Origin: Bacillota bacterium
GTDB taxonomy: Bacteria > Bacillota > Clostridia > Acetivibrionales > DTU013
Assembly (NCBI GenBank): GCA_023411715.1
Contig: JAEYOM010000149.1
Coordinates: 1-64,000 of the forward strand
DNA length: 64,000 bases
Direction: 5' to 3'
Shown here: positions 52,237-61,185 of the stretch, one piece after another
Layout: every line of letters starts with the position of its first letter
Numbering within the stretch: the first letter of the stretch is position 1
Program-made: the position numbers and the translations under genes
The notes under the pieces: generated by a model
Told to the model about the DNA's origin: nothing
Databases searched by the model: none
What the model saw: the letters and a program-made list of their open reading frames with translations, nothing else

Positions 52237-53274
52237 ATGAAGGCAGCAGTGCTGGAAGCATTAGATAAAATTGTGGTGAAGGTAATTCCTACACCTCAGG
52301 TGGACGTCGATAGTGTACTTGTGCGCGTGAAAGCATGTGCAATTTGCGGTTCGGATATAAGAATATTTCATCACGGAAACAGCCGGGTTCAGTTCCCGCA
52401 AATTATCGGCCATGAGATGTCAGGCGTGGTTGTTGAGGCAGGGAGGAATGTAGAAAAGTTCAAAGCAGGGGACAGGGTAGCGATCGGAGCGGATGTACCC
52501 TGCGGTGAGTGTGCATTCTGTGAAGCAGGTATAGGAAATAACTGCCAGATAAATTACGCTATGGGTTACCAATTTGCAGGGGGGTTCGCAGAATACATAC
52601 TGCTGAATAAGACTGTTATTAATTTCGGGCCTGTGCATAAGATAACGGATAATGTTTCATATGATGAGGCTGCTCTTGCAGAGCCGCTTGCGTGTGTACT
52701 GAATGCACTGGAGCTCTCTAATATAAGGCTGGGTGATACTGTTGTTATCATTGGTGCCGGACCTATAGGCTGTATGACAATAGGTGTTGCCAGGAAAATG
52801 GGAGCCACAAAAATAATCGTTGTGCAGCGCTCCAGACCCAGACTCGAAATAGCAAAAAAATTCGGCGCGGATGTTTATATATGCTCATCAGAAGAAGACG
52901 GGATTGCCAGAGTACTGGAAGAAACCGGCGGACTTGGTGCGGATGTAGTTATAACCTCAAATCCATCGCCTGAGGCTCAGGCAGATGCGATAAAAATGGC
53001 TAAGAACAGGGCAAGGGTCAACTTTTTTGGGGGTCTTCCGAAGGATAGGTCTTTGGTAACACTTGATACAAACCTTATACACTATAAAGAGCTGTTTGTA
53101 CATGGTGCCCATGGTTCAATGCCTATCCATCACCGGAAGGCTTTAGACTTAATTACATCGGGTGCAATTAATGCACGAGATTACATTTCGCATAGTTTCA
53201 ACCTGGATGACATAAAAGAGGCTTTTTCAGCAGCAGAAAGCCATGCGGGTATGCGGGTTATAGTAAATCCTTAA
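52237..53274 (+). CDS. Zinc-dependent sorbitol dehydrogenase-like enzyme
   Basis: A 345-residue medium-chain dehydrogenase; the start at 52237 follows GAGGGGGG, while the frame is open eight codons upstream. Catalytic zinc: AICGSDIRIFH and GHEMSGVV. Structural zinc Cys: PCGECAFCEAGIGNNC. NAD site: IIGAGPIGCMTIGVA. It is a different subfamily from the preceding gene, so the pathway probably has two separate polyol oxidation steps or handles two polyols. Confidence 0.85.
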   Translation: MKAAVLEALDKIVVKVIPTPQVDVDSVLVRVKACAICGSDIRIFHHGNSRVQFPQIIGHEMSGVVVEAGRNVEKFKAGDRVAIGADVPCGECAFCEAGIGNNCQINYAMGYQFAGGFAEYILLNKTVINFGPVHKITDNVSYDEAALAEPLACVLNALELSNIRLGDTVVIIGAGPIGCMTIGVARKMGATKIIVVQRSRPRLEIAKKFGADVYICSSEEDGIARVLEETGGLGADVVITSNPSPEAQADAIKMAKNRARVNFFGGLPKDRSLVTLDTNLIHYKELFVHGAHGSMPIHHRKALDLITSGAINARDYISHSFNLDDIKEAFSAAESHAGMRVIVNP

Positions 53275-53286
53275 GGGGGGGTTATT

Positions 53287-53952
53287 GTGGAAGGTAAGAT
53301 TTCACCGTCAATAATGTGTGCTGATTTCAGGCATATAGAAGAAACGATTAACAAGCTGGAGGGTGCCGGTGTTGAATATCTTCACTTTGACATAATGGAT
53401 GGAAATTTCGTGCCTAATTTCACATTGGGACCGGATTTTATGAAGTCAATAAGGGATATAACGGATATTCCTTTTGACATACATTTAATGGTGCAGCAGC
53501 CGCTTAACCATTTAGATCTTTTTGATATTAGGCCCGGTGATATTGTATCTGTTCATCATGAGTCGACTGTACACCTTCAAAGGACACTTCAGAAAATTAA
53601 GGATTTAGGTGCCCGTGCCTCAGTTGCCCTAAATCCTGCTTCGCCAATATACTGGATTGAGGATGTCTTAGACGATATTGAAGTGGTACTTATAATGACT
53701 GTAAACCCTGGGTTTGCAAGGCAGGCGCTTGTACCTGCCACTCTGAAAAAAATCAGTAACATGAAAAAATATCTTGAGGAAAATTGCTATGGACATATTC
53801 TGATTGAGGTTGACGGAAATGTAAGCTGTGAAAATGCCAGATTAATGAGGTCGGCGGGGGCTGATATCTTTGTTGCAGGAACTTCAAGCGTATTCATGAA
53901 GGATACAGATATGACACAGGCCATAGAAAGGCTGAGAAAATGCATTGCGTAG
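53287..53952 (+). CDS. Ribulose-phosphate 3-epimerase family protein
   Basis: A 221-residue TIM-barrel epimerase starting with GTG after AAGGGGGGG. Signatures are ISPSIMCADF, FDIMDGNFVPNFTLGPDF, DIHLMVQQPLNH and MTVNPGFARQAL. It resembles both Rpe and AlsE (allulose-6-phosphate epimerase); the operon setting favours a dedicated sugar-specific enzyme rather than the housekeeping Rpe. It would deliver the phosphorylated ketose to the pentose phosphate pathway. Confidence 0.88.
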   Translation: MEGKISPSIMCADFRHIEETINKLEGAGVEYLHFDIMDGNFVPNFTLGPDFMKSIRDITDIPFDIHLMVQQPLNHLDLFDIRPGDIVSVHHESTVHLQRTLQKIKDLGARASVALNPASPIYWIEDVLDDIEVVLIMTVNPGFARQALVPATLKKISNMKKYLEENCYGHILIEVDGNVSCENARLMRSAGADIFVAGTSSVFMKDTDMTQAIERLRKCIA

Positions 53953-54151
53953 AAGTAAAACACAGTAGGTGCGGAAACATTTAACCCAATATATTCAGTA
54001 CCCCGTCATATCAGTAGACATTGTCTCTATAGAGGCGGCAAAAGTGGCAATGGCATAGTGGCTTGAACGATGTGAAAGCCAGCGCTTTTAGGCGCTGGCC
54101 GGTAACATCCCCTTATAGGGGTAGAGCAAACCACCCGTTTGGCGGATGGTT
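53953..54151 (+). other. Non-coding region with hairpins after the sugar operon
   Basis: No gene was seen. GCCAGCGC (54078-54085) and GCGCTGGC (54092-54099) form a perfect 8-bp stem. CCCC/GGGG around TTATA follows near 54110, and CCACCCG/CGGATGG near 54131-54149. The three consecutive hairpins lead directly into intron relic C and may represent its own 5' domain, or end the sugar operon. Confidence 0.45.
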
Positions 54152-54300
54152 ATGATTGCTTTTGCAATACCATAGTAAAAAGAATCGCCCTGCCTGGCGA
54201 CAGGCAGGTGAAAACCCGGCTTTATCTGTGAAACCGTAACGGGAGGTAATACAGCGTAAGCTGTGGGACATTCAGAAAGGGACATTTCTCACTTGGCGGC
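54152..54300 (+). pseudogene. Group I intron relic C
   Basis: From ATGATTGCTTTTGCAATACC to about 54300 the sequence follows the ssrA intron and especially relic B, with the same variable hairpin ACAGC-GTAA-GCTGT and the same start of a GGGACA palindrome (AAAGGGACATTTCTCACTTG at about 54277). It breaks off inside that palindrome, so the core and 3' part are missing. The rest of the gap to 54428 shows nothing recognisable. Confidence 0.78.
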
Positions 54301-54428
54301 AAATTTGTATTCAGGTGTCAAGGAGCAAGTGACTGCTTCATAAAATACATTCACTCGGTAGTTCAGGAGTTCAAAAGGGCATTGGATTCGATGGGAAACT
54401 TTTGTATCCGGCGCTTTTTTCAGTTCAC

Positions 54429-54746
54429 CTATACCATCAGGGAGCTCAGAAACAGCAACATGACCAAGAATATCGCTCCAAGAACAGCACATAACCTCCG
54501 TCCCACTTTTGCCCCAAAATCCCTGGAAAATATCCTGCCCATAATATATCCTGCAACAAGCATCGCAAAAGAGTAAAAAATAGTATAATGTATTCCATGG
54601 CCGTATTTCCCCGAATATGCTTTAAGTCCGATACCTTCAAGTACAACATCTCCAAGACAGAACGTTCTGCTTATATTACTCGACCACAAAATTGAGAATA
54701 GCAAAAGTGCAATTGATGCCGTGCCCCAACCTATTTTTCGCTTCAT
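54429..54746 (-). CDS. Small membrane protein of the second sigma operon
   Basis: A 105-residue protein with start at 54746 after AAGGTG. It has three hydrophobic segments: IALLLFSILWSS near the N-terminus, IFYSFAMLVAGYIMGRIF, and LCAVLGAIFLVMLLFLSSL at the C-terminus. It lies 19 nt after the anti-sigma gene on the same strand. No family was recognised; probably an auxiliary membrane component or target of the sigma system. Confidence 0.65.
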   Translation of the reverse strand: MKRKIGWGTASIALLLFSILWSSNISRTFCLGDVVLEGIGLKAYSGKYGHGIHYTIFYSFAMLVAGYIMGRIFSRDFGAKVGRRLCAVLGAIFLVMLLFLSSLMV

Positions 54747-54765
54747 ACAAACACCTTCTTTTTGA

Positions 54766-55962
54766 TTAATAGTCAAATACAACTTCAACAACATCGATTC
54801 GGGCAATATTAAGTTCATCTTTCAATTTTAGTATATTTTCAGTAGTTGCTCCGACAATCGCACCTTTGAATTTAATACCATTTGCCGCAATGTATTTATT
54901 CAGGCTTTTCAGGTCGTCTGTGAATTCAGGTGCGTCAAAATATTTTTCCGAATAGCCCTCAAATGCTTTCATCTCTTTTTTGAATTGTTCTCCGACTGCT
55001 GCGACATCATGCTCCTGAAACCCTCCGCCCATGGATATTGTTGTTACATTTCCATTTTTGTTTTTCGTCACGCTCGTAGCTATTGTAGGTGTAAGGTTCA
55101 TATGCATTGGAAATCCCCATTGAGGATCAAACATTCTTAGCTCTCTATAAATTTTATCACCATCGTATTGCCATTTAATTGCATTCCCTGTATCAATGGA
55201 AAACCAGGAATCCTGATCAAAAGCCTGTATTTTATCCAACAATCTTTTCATAGTGTCGGTTGTCACCGGCTCTTCAAAGTAGATTGCAGCTATTGTTTTA
55301 GTTCCAGCCCCTATTTTCTCCAGCTTCTTCATCACCGCATCCACTGAGCTCGAAGCTCTCTTCTGAGGATAGCTGAATGCAAAACCGGACCCCTGCCTGG
55401 TATCAACAGCAGATATTTTCCAATCATTTCTTCCTGCATATAGAGGAGTTGCCAAATCCATATGTCCTGTTTTTAATCCTCCTCCGCCTGTCTTCTGCTC
55501 GTATTCAATATTTGTTATCATATCGAAAAGATTAGTTGTACCTTCATACCCGCCTTTTAATCTGGCTCCGGGAATACCGAACTGTATGAGGTCTTTTACG
55601 GCGTAGTTGAGCTCATCCCTTTTTTCCATATTGATGCTATTGAAGGCCAAGGGAAGAATAAGTCCGAATATTGCATAAAAGCCAATAGCAATCAGGGCAA
55701 TTATAGTAAGTGCTTTCCCTGCAATCCTTCTGGTAAATCTGGCTTCAATTTTTCGTGCATCAACTAAATCAGGTATAACATTATCTTTAAAAAATGCCCT
55801 GTTTTCTTTTTCTTCGATTTTATTCGCACAAGCTTCACATTCTTTTAAATGACTTTCAATTTCAGCTGCCTCAACCTCAGTTAAGGTTCCGTTAATATAG
55901 GCCTCAAACTTATCATTTATTTCCCTGCACTTATTCTCCGGTGTCTCTTTCATATTTTCCAT
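54766..55962 (-). CDS. Anti-sigma factor with large extracellular sensor domain
   Basis: A 398-residue single-pass membrane protein. The N-terminal zinc-finger-type anti-sigma domain has HLKECEACANKIEE. A transmembrane helix follows at about residues 85-110 (ALTIIALIAIGFYAIFGLILPLAF), then an extracellular domain of about 285 residues matching the sigma-regulator C-terminal type (VIPDL, TTDTMKRLLDKIQAFD, MGGGFQEHD). GAGGAG precedes the start, which overlaps the sigma gene by 32 nt. Confidence 0.82.
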   Translation of the reverse strand: MENMKETPENKCREINDKFEAYINGTLTEVEAAEIESHLKECEACANKIEEKENRAFFKDNVIPDLVDARKIEARFTRRIAGKALTIIALIAIGFYAIFGLILPLAFNSINMEKRDELNYAVKDLIQFGIPGARLKGGYEGTTNLFDMITNIEYEQKTGGGGLKTGHMDLATPLYAGRNDWKISAVDTRQGSGFAFSYPQKRASSSVDAVMKKLEKIGAGTKTIAAIYFEEPVTTDTMKRLLDKIQAFDQDSWFSIDTGNAIKWQYDGDKIYRELRMFDPQWGFPMHMNLTPTIATSVTKNKNGNVTTISMGGGFQEHDVAAVGEQFKKEMKAFEGYSEKYFDAPEFTDDLKSLNKYIAANGIKFKGAIVGATTENILKLKDELNIARIDVVEVVFDY

Positions 55963-56416
55963 ACAACTCCTCTAATCTTTTTCTGGCCCTGAACAATGTA
56001 ACCTTGACTGTTCCGGCAGAACAATTCATTATATCCGCAATCTCTTCATAGGAAAACCCATAGTGGTCCTTCAAAAGTATGAGTGATCTATATCTTACAG
56101 GCAGTTTTGCCAACATACCAATCAAGTCAAGCTTGCCTGTACTATCAAAGGAAATACTTACATCAAAATCTTCACCCGACAAACCTTCGTTATCGATATT
56201 GTTTTTCCTTAAGTAATCAATGAAGACATTATGAGCAACTTTTGTAAGCCAACTTTTACAAACTTTAACGTCATTTCGGGCGCATATAAATAAAAGCACA
56301 TTATAAAAAGCTTCCTGCGTCAAATCTTCTGCAAGTTCCCTATTGTTACATAGATTGCGGATGTAATAATAAATACTTTTGTAATTGTCCTCATATAGCT
56401 TTTGAAACTCGGTCAC
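55931..56416 (-). CDS. ECF-type sigma factor, second system
   Basis: A 161-residue sigma factor starting with GTG after GGGGTG. Region 2: LAEDLTQEAFYNVLLF and KSWLTKVAHNVFIDYLRK. Region 4: LPVRYRSLILLKDHYGFSYEEIADIMNCSAGTVKVTLFRARKRL, complete with HTH. Short linkers and the overlap with a zinc-finger anti-sigma factor mark it as group 4. It is paralogous in layout to the 4.4-kb system but not closely similar in sequence. Confidence 0.93.
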   Translation of the reverse strand: MTEFQKLYEDNYKSIYYYIRNLCNNRELAEDLTQEAFYNVLLFICARNDVKVCKSWLTKVAHNVFIDYLRKNNIDNEGLSGEDFDVSISFDSTGKLDLIGMLAKLPVRYRSLILLKDHYGFSYEEIADIMNCSAGTVKVTLFRARKRLEELYGKYERDTGE

Positions 56417-56624
56417 CTATTCACCCCAATCAACTGCTATATTATATAACGAAAAAAATCATAGCAAAGTTACAGTAAAAAATTATTATATATACAAAAA
56501 GATTTCTTAAAATATTAATATAAGGTTAATGACAATAACCAACCATCGACAAATATTTCTTACAAGCGTAGCATATAATTATTCCTACATTTATAGTCCG
56601 TTTCTGAGTAGTGATTTTTTTGAA

Positions 56625-56817
56625 GGCTATACCGCAAATATCCGATTTGGCTGAAGAAGACTATAAAAACTACGCGAGCAAATCCTTTCTCAAGCAATTT
56701 TTCATCGGATAGATCAATTTAATGGCTGCAAACTATGTAAAGGAACAAAAGCTTACGAAAACGGAAATTGATGAACTGGAAAAGCTGCTGGGCTCCAAGG
56801 ATGATTGGTATGGTTGA
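56625..56817 (+). pseudogene. BlaI-family repressor, C-terminal fragment
   Basis: One frame reads DLAEEDYKNYASKSFLKQFF, a TAG codon, then INLMAANYVKEQKLTKTEID and a few more residues. This is the dimerisation part of BlaI/MecI repressors. The DNA-binding N-terminal half is missing and an in-frame stop is present. It overlaps the following frame by 8 nt. Upstream to 56417 the DNA is AT-rich with nothing recognised. Confidence 0.75.
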
Positions 56818-58165
56818 TGACAAGAAGAATATTGAAAAGAGGATTAAAATGATAAAAAAGATGGATTTTTTTAAGAAAAGGCGCAGAGTCGTCTTTATAA
56901 TAGGAGTGCTTTGCGTTTTGACAATGAGTGGAGTACTACTTACAAGCGGAATAACGAGGGGCAATTCCATAGATGATCAGCAAAACAGCCCAGGACAAAA
57001 CAGTGATAATACCTCTCCTTTAAATACCTCGAAGGCAGATTTGAATAGCCCCATATTAAACCTGTTGGTTGCTCCGGAAAAATACGCATTAACCATGTCA
57101 AGCACGCCCGGGATCCGCATTATACCTCAATATTCAGGTGAAGCGGATAAGGTCGAATATTCGGCTGAACATGGAAGATTCCTGACCTGGGCCAGTCCCA
57201 GCGGAAAAATAACAGAGTACGAAAAAAGCATTGAATTGCCCCTGGATACGCCTGTATATTGGGCACCCTTGGAGAGCGACTCCGCAGTTGACGTGAGCGA
57301 TATTACAGTTAAAGCTGTTGTTTTTAACAAGGATAAAAAGTTGGCGGAACACCAAGTGAACATCATATATGATGGCTCGTCATTCTATACGGTTCTTCAA
57401 GCTGAAGGCTTGACGATAAGCCAACCATCCAAACCCCAGCCACAAAATCCAACGACCATTGAAGAGGCTGTAAGCAATGCAGTAAAAGCCCAGGGTAAAA
57501 ACTATGGAGCCGGTGAGGTTTCCACCGAAGGACATATTATACTTGAAACAGAAGAAAAGGATAGGAAGGTAATAGCCTACACAATTGCCAGCTATGGAGG
57601 TTTTGAATTTGAAAACGGTATTTTTACAAAAGTTAGCGGCAGTGGCGCCATTCCTACTGTTATGACCTTCACGAAAAATGAAAAAGGAGAATATAAGCTT
57701 CTTGAGTACAAGGAACCACTGGACGGTTCCTACCTTATCAAATCATTAAAAGAGATATTTCCGGAAAGGCTATGGGATAAAGTGATAACCGGAAATAACA
57801 AGTATCCCGAGCTTGCAAAACAACAGGAAGAACAGGCCGCTGAATATCTAAAAAGCATTAATAGAAATGCGGAGGTGAAAGTTGCCGATGTAGAAAAAAA
57901 GCTTCCTGAAATCAATGTCGATGCATCCAATAAGATCTTTGCAGAATATACGAAATATGATTCGGAGCTGAATAATTTTCCATATTGGATAGGCACAAGA
58001 GAATTACTGCAGGATGGGGTCAGATATATCTATGAGACCTCCCAGAGCAAGACGGATGAAGGATACGATCTCATCATATTCAGAAAGACGAAGAAAGACG
58101 GATCTGTCGTTCTGGAATACCGGTATAAAATAGTAGGCAGTGAACCTGAGCTTTTAAATGAGTAA
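56810..58165 (+). CDS. C-terminal part of a BlaR1-type (M56) sensor protein
   Basis: A frame of 451 codons. The first 20 residues (DDKKNIEKRIKMIKKMDFFKK) match the segment just after the peptidase domain of M56/BlaR1 proteins, followed by one transmembrane helix (VVFIIGVLCVLTMSGVLL) and a long extracellular domain to the end. The four-helix N-terminal part and the HExxH zinc peptidase are absent; directly upstream is BlaI sequence. It looks like the product of an internal deletion in a blaI-blaR1 pair. The remaining frame is intact, so an anchored extracellular protein may still be made. Confidence 0.65.
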   Translation: MVDDKKNIEKRIKMIKKMDFFKKRRRVVFIIGVLCVLTMSGVLLTSGITRGNSIDDQQNSPGQNSDNTSPLNTSKADLNSPILNLLVAPEKYALTMSSTPGIRIIPQYSGEADKVEYSAEHGRFLTWASPSGKITEYEKSIELPLDTPVYWAPLESDSAVDVSDITVKAVVFNKDKKLAEHQVNIIYDGSSFYTVLQAEGLTISQPSKPQPQNPTTIEEAVSNAVKAQGKNYGAGEVSTEGHIILETEEKDRKVIAYTIASYGGFEFENGIFTKVSGSGAIPTVMTFTKNEKGEYKLLEYKEPLDGSYLIKSLKEIFPERLWDKVITGNNKYPELAKQQEEQAAEYLKSINRNAEVKVADVEKKLPEINVDASNKIFAEYTKYDSELNNFPYWIGTRELLQDGVRYIYETSQSKTDEGYDLIIFRKTKKDGSVVLEYRYKIVGSEPELLNE

Positions 58166-58275
58166 TATCACACACTGCTATTTTTGACTATCCAGATTTC
58201 CTGCGGCGGAAAATGGTCATAACGATTTATTTAAAAAGGATACTCCGGCAGGCTTTGCTTTTCTCTATATTGTAA

Positions 58276-58314
58276 TTAGGGCTTGCAAGCCAAAATCTGG
58301 CTTGCAAGCCCTAA
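58276..58314. terminator. Perfect 17-bp hairpin between convergent genes
   Basis: TTAGGGCTTGCAAGCCA (58276-58292) and TGGCTTGCAAGCCCTAA (58298-58314) pair completely around AAATC. It lies between the BlaR1-like gene and the convergent CsxC-like gene and probably terminates transcription from both sides, though T tracts are weak. Confidence 0.6.
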
Positions 58315-58356
58315 TAAAAAATATTGCACCTTTTACATGAAACGCTTGATCACGTA

Positions 58357-59124
58357 TTAATATTTGTTTTTTACCTCAACTGATTGGTTGGATCCTGAAA
58401 TGTGAACCTGCTGCTTCTGCAAAATCTTCAACCGGACAAATATCACCATTTTTTCAACAATTTCATCAAAGATGAAATCTTCATTATTGCATTCACATTC
58501 GAATGGCTTGCGCTCTTTGACGACATCATCTTCGAAAATCTTTGCCTCAACCAATTCGCAGAATATTCTCTCATTGAAGAATTCTATGTGTTCGAAGGCC
58601 TGCTCGCAAGGATCATTTCCTATAATCTCCTGACCGCAGAATTCATCTCCTTTAATTTCTCTGAAAAAGGATGCCGTTTCTTCTATATTTCCTTTCTTAC
58701 TCAGCTGCGGCGGAGTTTCGAAGTAAACTTTGGTTACACAGGAAAAGGGAACATTCACTGTTGTGTGCAGTATTTTACCGCTCACGCTTTTAGTATGTTT
58801 ATTGCGGCAATCGGCTGTAGCAAATTCAATATTTTTTCTTACAAACCCGCTTAGAAATAGTTTTCCGCTTTTGCCGCATCCGGTATCAATGAGCTTGCAT
58901 TGGGTAATAAAAACATTTTTTTTGATTCTTTTTATTTCGAATGCAGGTTCTTCCAATCGGATTACGGACTCTACATCTACCTGGATAACAGGTTCGGCGA
59001 GCACTACAGGTATTTTGCCCACCAATGAGAACTCAACTCCTTTGGGCTTTAATAGTTCATTGGAGCATTCATGGAGTGTATGGGACTTAATTATGCCGGC
59101 TTTGCAATTGTTTTCACCGTCCAT
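58357..59124 (-). CDS. CsxC-like spore surface protein, first paralogue
   Basis: A 255-residue protein; ATG 59124 follows GGAGGC. It contains the repeat-like signature VFITQCKLIDTGCGKSGKLFL, then GFVRKNIEFATADC and TTVNVPFSCVTKVYFETPP. These recall the CsxC-family and SPOCS-like proteins of clostridial spore coats and exosporium (family name from memory). It is Cys-rich and has no signal peptide, consistent with mother-cell expression. The paralogue at 59325 shares the central block. A sporulation promoter was not identified. Confidence 0.62.
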   Translation of the reverse strand: MDGENNCKAGIIKSHTLHECSNELLKPKGVEFSLVGKIPVVLAEPVIQVDVESVIRLEEPAFEIKRIKKNVFITQCKLIDTGCGKSGKLFLSGFVRKNIEFATADCRNKHTKSVSGKILHTTVNVPFSCVTKVYFETPPQLSKKGNIEETASFFREIKGDEFCGQEIIGNDPCEQAFEHIEFFNERIFCELVEAKIFEDDVVKERKPFECECNNEDFIFDEIVEKMVIFVRLKILQKQQVHISGSNQSVEVKNKY

Positions 59125-59324
59125 AATTGTGCCTCCTTTCATAAATTTGGTGATAAAGCGTATCTTCCACACCGCCTGATTATATAGTATGAATAAGTTC
59201 ACAAATGTGTGAATTATGTAAACTTATTATAAAAAACAATTACTGTGCAGTTTGCTGTAATAAATGAAAAGACATGAATGGAAATGATGGAGTAGTTAAA
59301 TGATTACGGTTCCGAGTGTTTATA

Positions 59325-60095
59325 TTACTTGAGGTACTGTTGATACCGCCCGATAGCGGCTGCATACCTGGGTATATTTACCCATTGCCATTGCGCGATT
59401 GTAAAAGTGATGGAAATTACATTATACTCGGCAAATGTATCAGAGGTGCGATTATCTGCCGTTTTTTTACCGGATAAAGCGGTTCCGCACAGATCGCCCG
59501 ATTCTTGAATATTTACCTCATTCAATTCACAGAACATGTTTGCCGAGCCATAACCCGGTTTCGAGGAATGAGACTCCAGGTTTTGCGCTGCAGCAGCATC
59601 GTACTGGTTTTCCGGTACGTTGTTAATAGCAGAGAGGGCGATGTTGATAAAGCAATTCTTTGCTTTTAATGTTGGGGCTGAGTAATATTCAATCTTTGTA
59701 GCGCAGTCAAATGGAATTTTAACAACTTTATAACGGATTTCTCCGCTGTATCTCCTATCCCTTATGGTATTAGCGGCGGCATATTCAATATTTTCCCTTA
59801 AATAACCGTTCAAATATAGTTTGCCATTTTTTCGATTGTCCAGATCCAATAGTTTGCATTGGGTTATAAAGACGTCCCTGGTACAATTGCGGATAGCTGT
59901 CGCAGAATATTCAAGATTTACGTTGACTTTAACGTTGATATGTACTTTGTTTTTTGAAACAAGCACCGGGATCCGGGCAATTAGCGGGCCATCATGGGAG
60001 GTCGGCTGAACCGATTCACTCTGAACCTCCGTAATCGTTCTTGAATCGCAAAGCGCCTTTGTACAGGGAATTTCATTACCATTATCAATATTCAC
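59325..60095 (-). CDS. CsxC-like spore surface protein, second paralogue
   Basis: A 256-residue protein starting with GTG after GGGAG. The central block VFITQCKLLDLDNRKNGKLY, then NGYLRENIEYAAA and KVVKIPFDCATKIEYYSAP aligns with the neighbour. N- and C-terminal parts differ. The two genes lie in tandem, 200 nt apart on the same strand, and are most likely an old duplication. Function as a structural spore-surface component is inferred from family resemblance only. Confidence 0.6.
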   Translation of the reverse strand: MNIDNGNEIPCTKALCDSRTITEVQSESVQPTSHDGPLIARIPVLVSKNKVHINVKVNVNLEYSATAIRNCTRDVFITQCKLLDLDNRKNGKLYLNGYLRENIEYAAANTIRDRRYSGEIRYKVVKIPFDCATKIEYYSAPTLKAKNCFINIALSAINNVPENQYDAAAAQNLESHSSKPGYGSANMFCELNEVNIQESGDLCGTALSGKKTADNRTSDTFAEYNVISITFTIAQWQWVNIPRYAAAIGRYQQYLK

Positions 60096-60169
60096 TCAGG
60101 TACTCCCAACTTGTATATACGATTCTTCCTTATCGTATGAATAAAGAAATAATTTGGTGCGCAAGAACC

Positions 60170-60203
60170 GTTCCTATGCACCGGACGTTCCTATGCACCA
60201 TCC
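60170..60203 (+). repeat. 17-bp tandem duplication
   Basis: GTTCCTATGCACCGGAC (60170-60186) is directly followed by GTTCCTATGCACCATCC. The rest of the 60096-60365 gap is AT-rich with no gene recognised. Confidence 0.6.
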
Positions 60204-60365
60204 GGCTCGCTAAATCCATATACGAAGCAAAGGGCTTCTTTTGCGTATAGATGATAGAAAAACGAACCGATATCTAAAAAAAATCTATTGCAGATTATGG
60301 TAATATAATAGGAAGAGGCACATGCTTTTTATTGGATAAAGACGGTTTAAAAAGTTTGTGGTGGC

Positions 60366-60502
60366 CGCAAGACAGTGAAAATTATGTTCATCGGATCGGA
60401 AGAACCGGACGGATAGGGAATGTGGGCAGGGCAATTACTTTTGTATCAAAAAAATGAAAACAGGTTTTTACAGGAGATACAGCAATTTAAAAGAGGTAAA
60501 AA
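60366..60502 (+). pseudogene. DEAD-box helicase fragment (second cassette copy)
   Basis: The reading PQDSENYVHRIGRTGRIGNV and GRAITFVSKK matches motif VI of the helicase at 38463-39950. It is followed after a frameshift by FLQEIQQF, and the frame then ends just before the CvfB-like start. Everything upstream of motif VI and the whole DbpA domain are missing. Confidence 0.85.
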
Positions 60503-60655
60503 ATGATACAGTTAGGAAAAGCTCAAAAGCTTCAGGTAGTGAGGAATAGCCCGATCGGGCTGTATCTGAACTCCAGAACGGATAAAGGCGGGGATGATAT
60601 TTTACCGCCCAATAATCAGGTGCCGTCAGGCGTTAAAATCGGCGGCGCTTGGTAG
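60503..60655 (+). pseudogene. CvfB-like N-terminal fragment (second cassette copy)
   Basis: A 50-codon frame, MIQLGKAQKLQVVRNSPIGL then YLNSRTDKGGDDI and PPNNQVPSGVKIGG, matches the start of the CvfB-like gene at 39947. It then joins, at a GGCG microhomology, to mnmD-derived DNA and stops at TAG 60653-60655. Confidence 0.88.
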
Positions 60656-61185
60656 TATCGCTGATGGAATTCATCAGGGAAAGTGGCTTGAAAGACATTA
60701 CTATTGAATACAATTCTGTTGAATTATTTCCTATAAGCCCAGATAGGATGTATCAGATACTCAATGGATTTAGGGACCGGGTCGGAGCGGAGATTGATAC
60801 GCTTGTAGAAGCATATCGAAGTATCGATATCACAGTGTCTGGCTGGCATTCAATGAAGATGCGGCAATCCTTCGGAACGCTTGAACTGAATCTTTGGATA
60901 GGAGAAGCGCTTGAAATGGTGAACGCATTGGAAAAGCCCTGCGAAGTATGGTTCCTTGATGGTCACAGTCCTAAAAAAAATCCTTCAATATGGCGACCCG
61001 AGCTACTCATGGCAATTGGGAGTAGAACAAAAACCGGAGGCAACTGTGCCACTTTTACCGTATCGGTTGCAGTAAGAAAAGCCTTGGCGGAAGCGGGCTT
61101 TACGCTAGAGCTGCTCCCTGGTTGCGGCGGGAAAAAAGAGGTTCTGCATGGAGTGATGGTTGAGTCAATCCAACGGGATTGTTGA
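60649..61185 (+). pseudogene. MnmD-like fragment lacking the SAM-binding start (second copy)
   Basis: About 178 codons, from VVSLMEFIRESGLKDI to HGVMVESIQRDC, align with residues 62-239 of the intact MnmD at 40847. The first 60 residues, including GETGFGAGR, are missing. A TTG at 60649 could begin a frame, but without a SAM site activity is unlikely. The last codons are again read from a tmRNA-like sequence. Confidence 0.85.
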
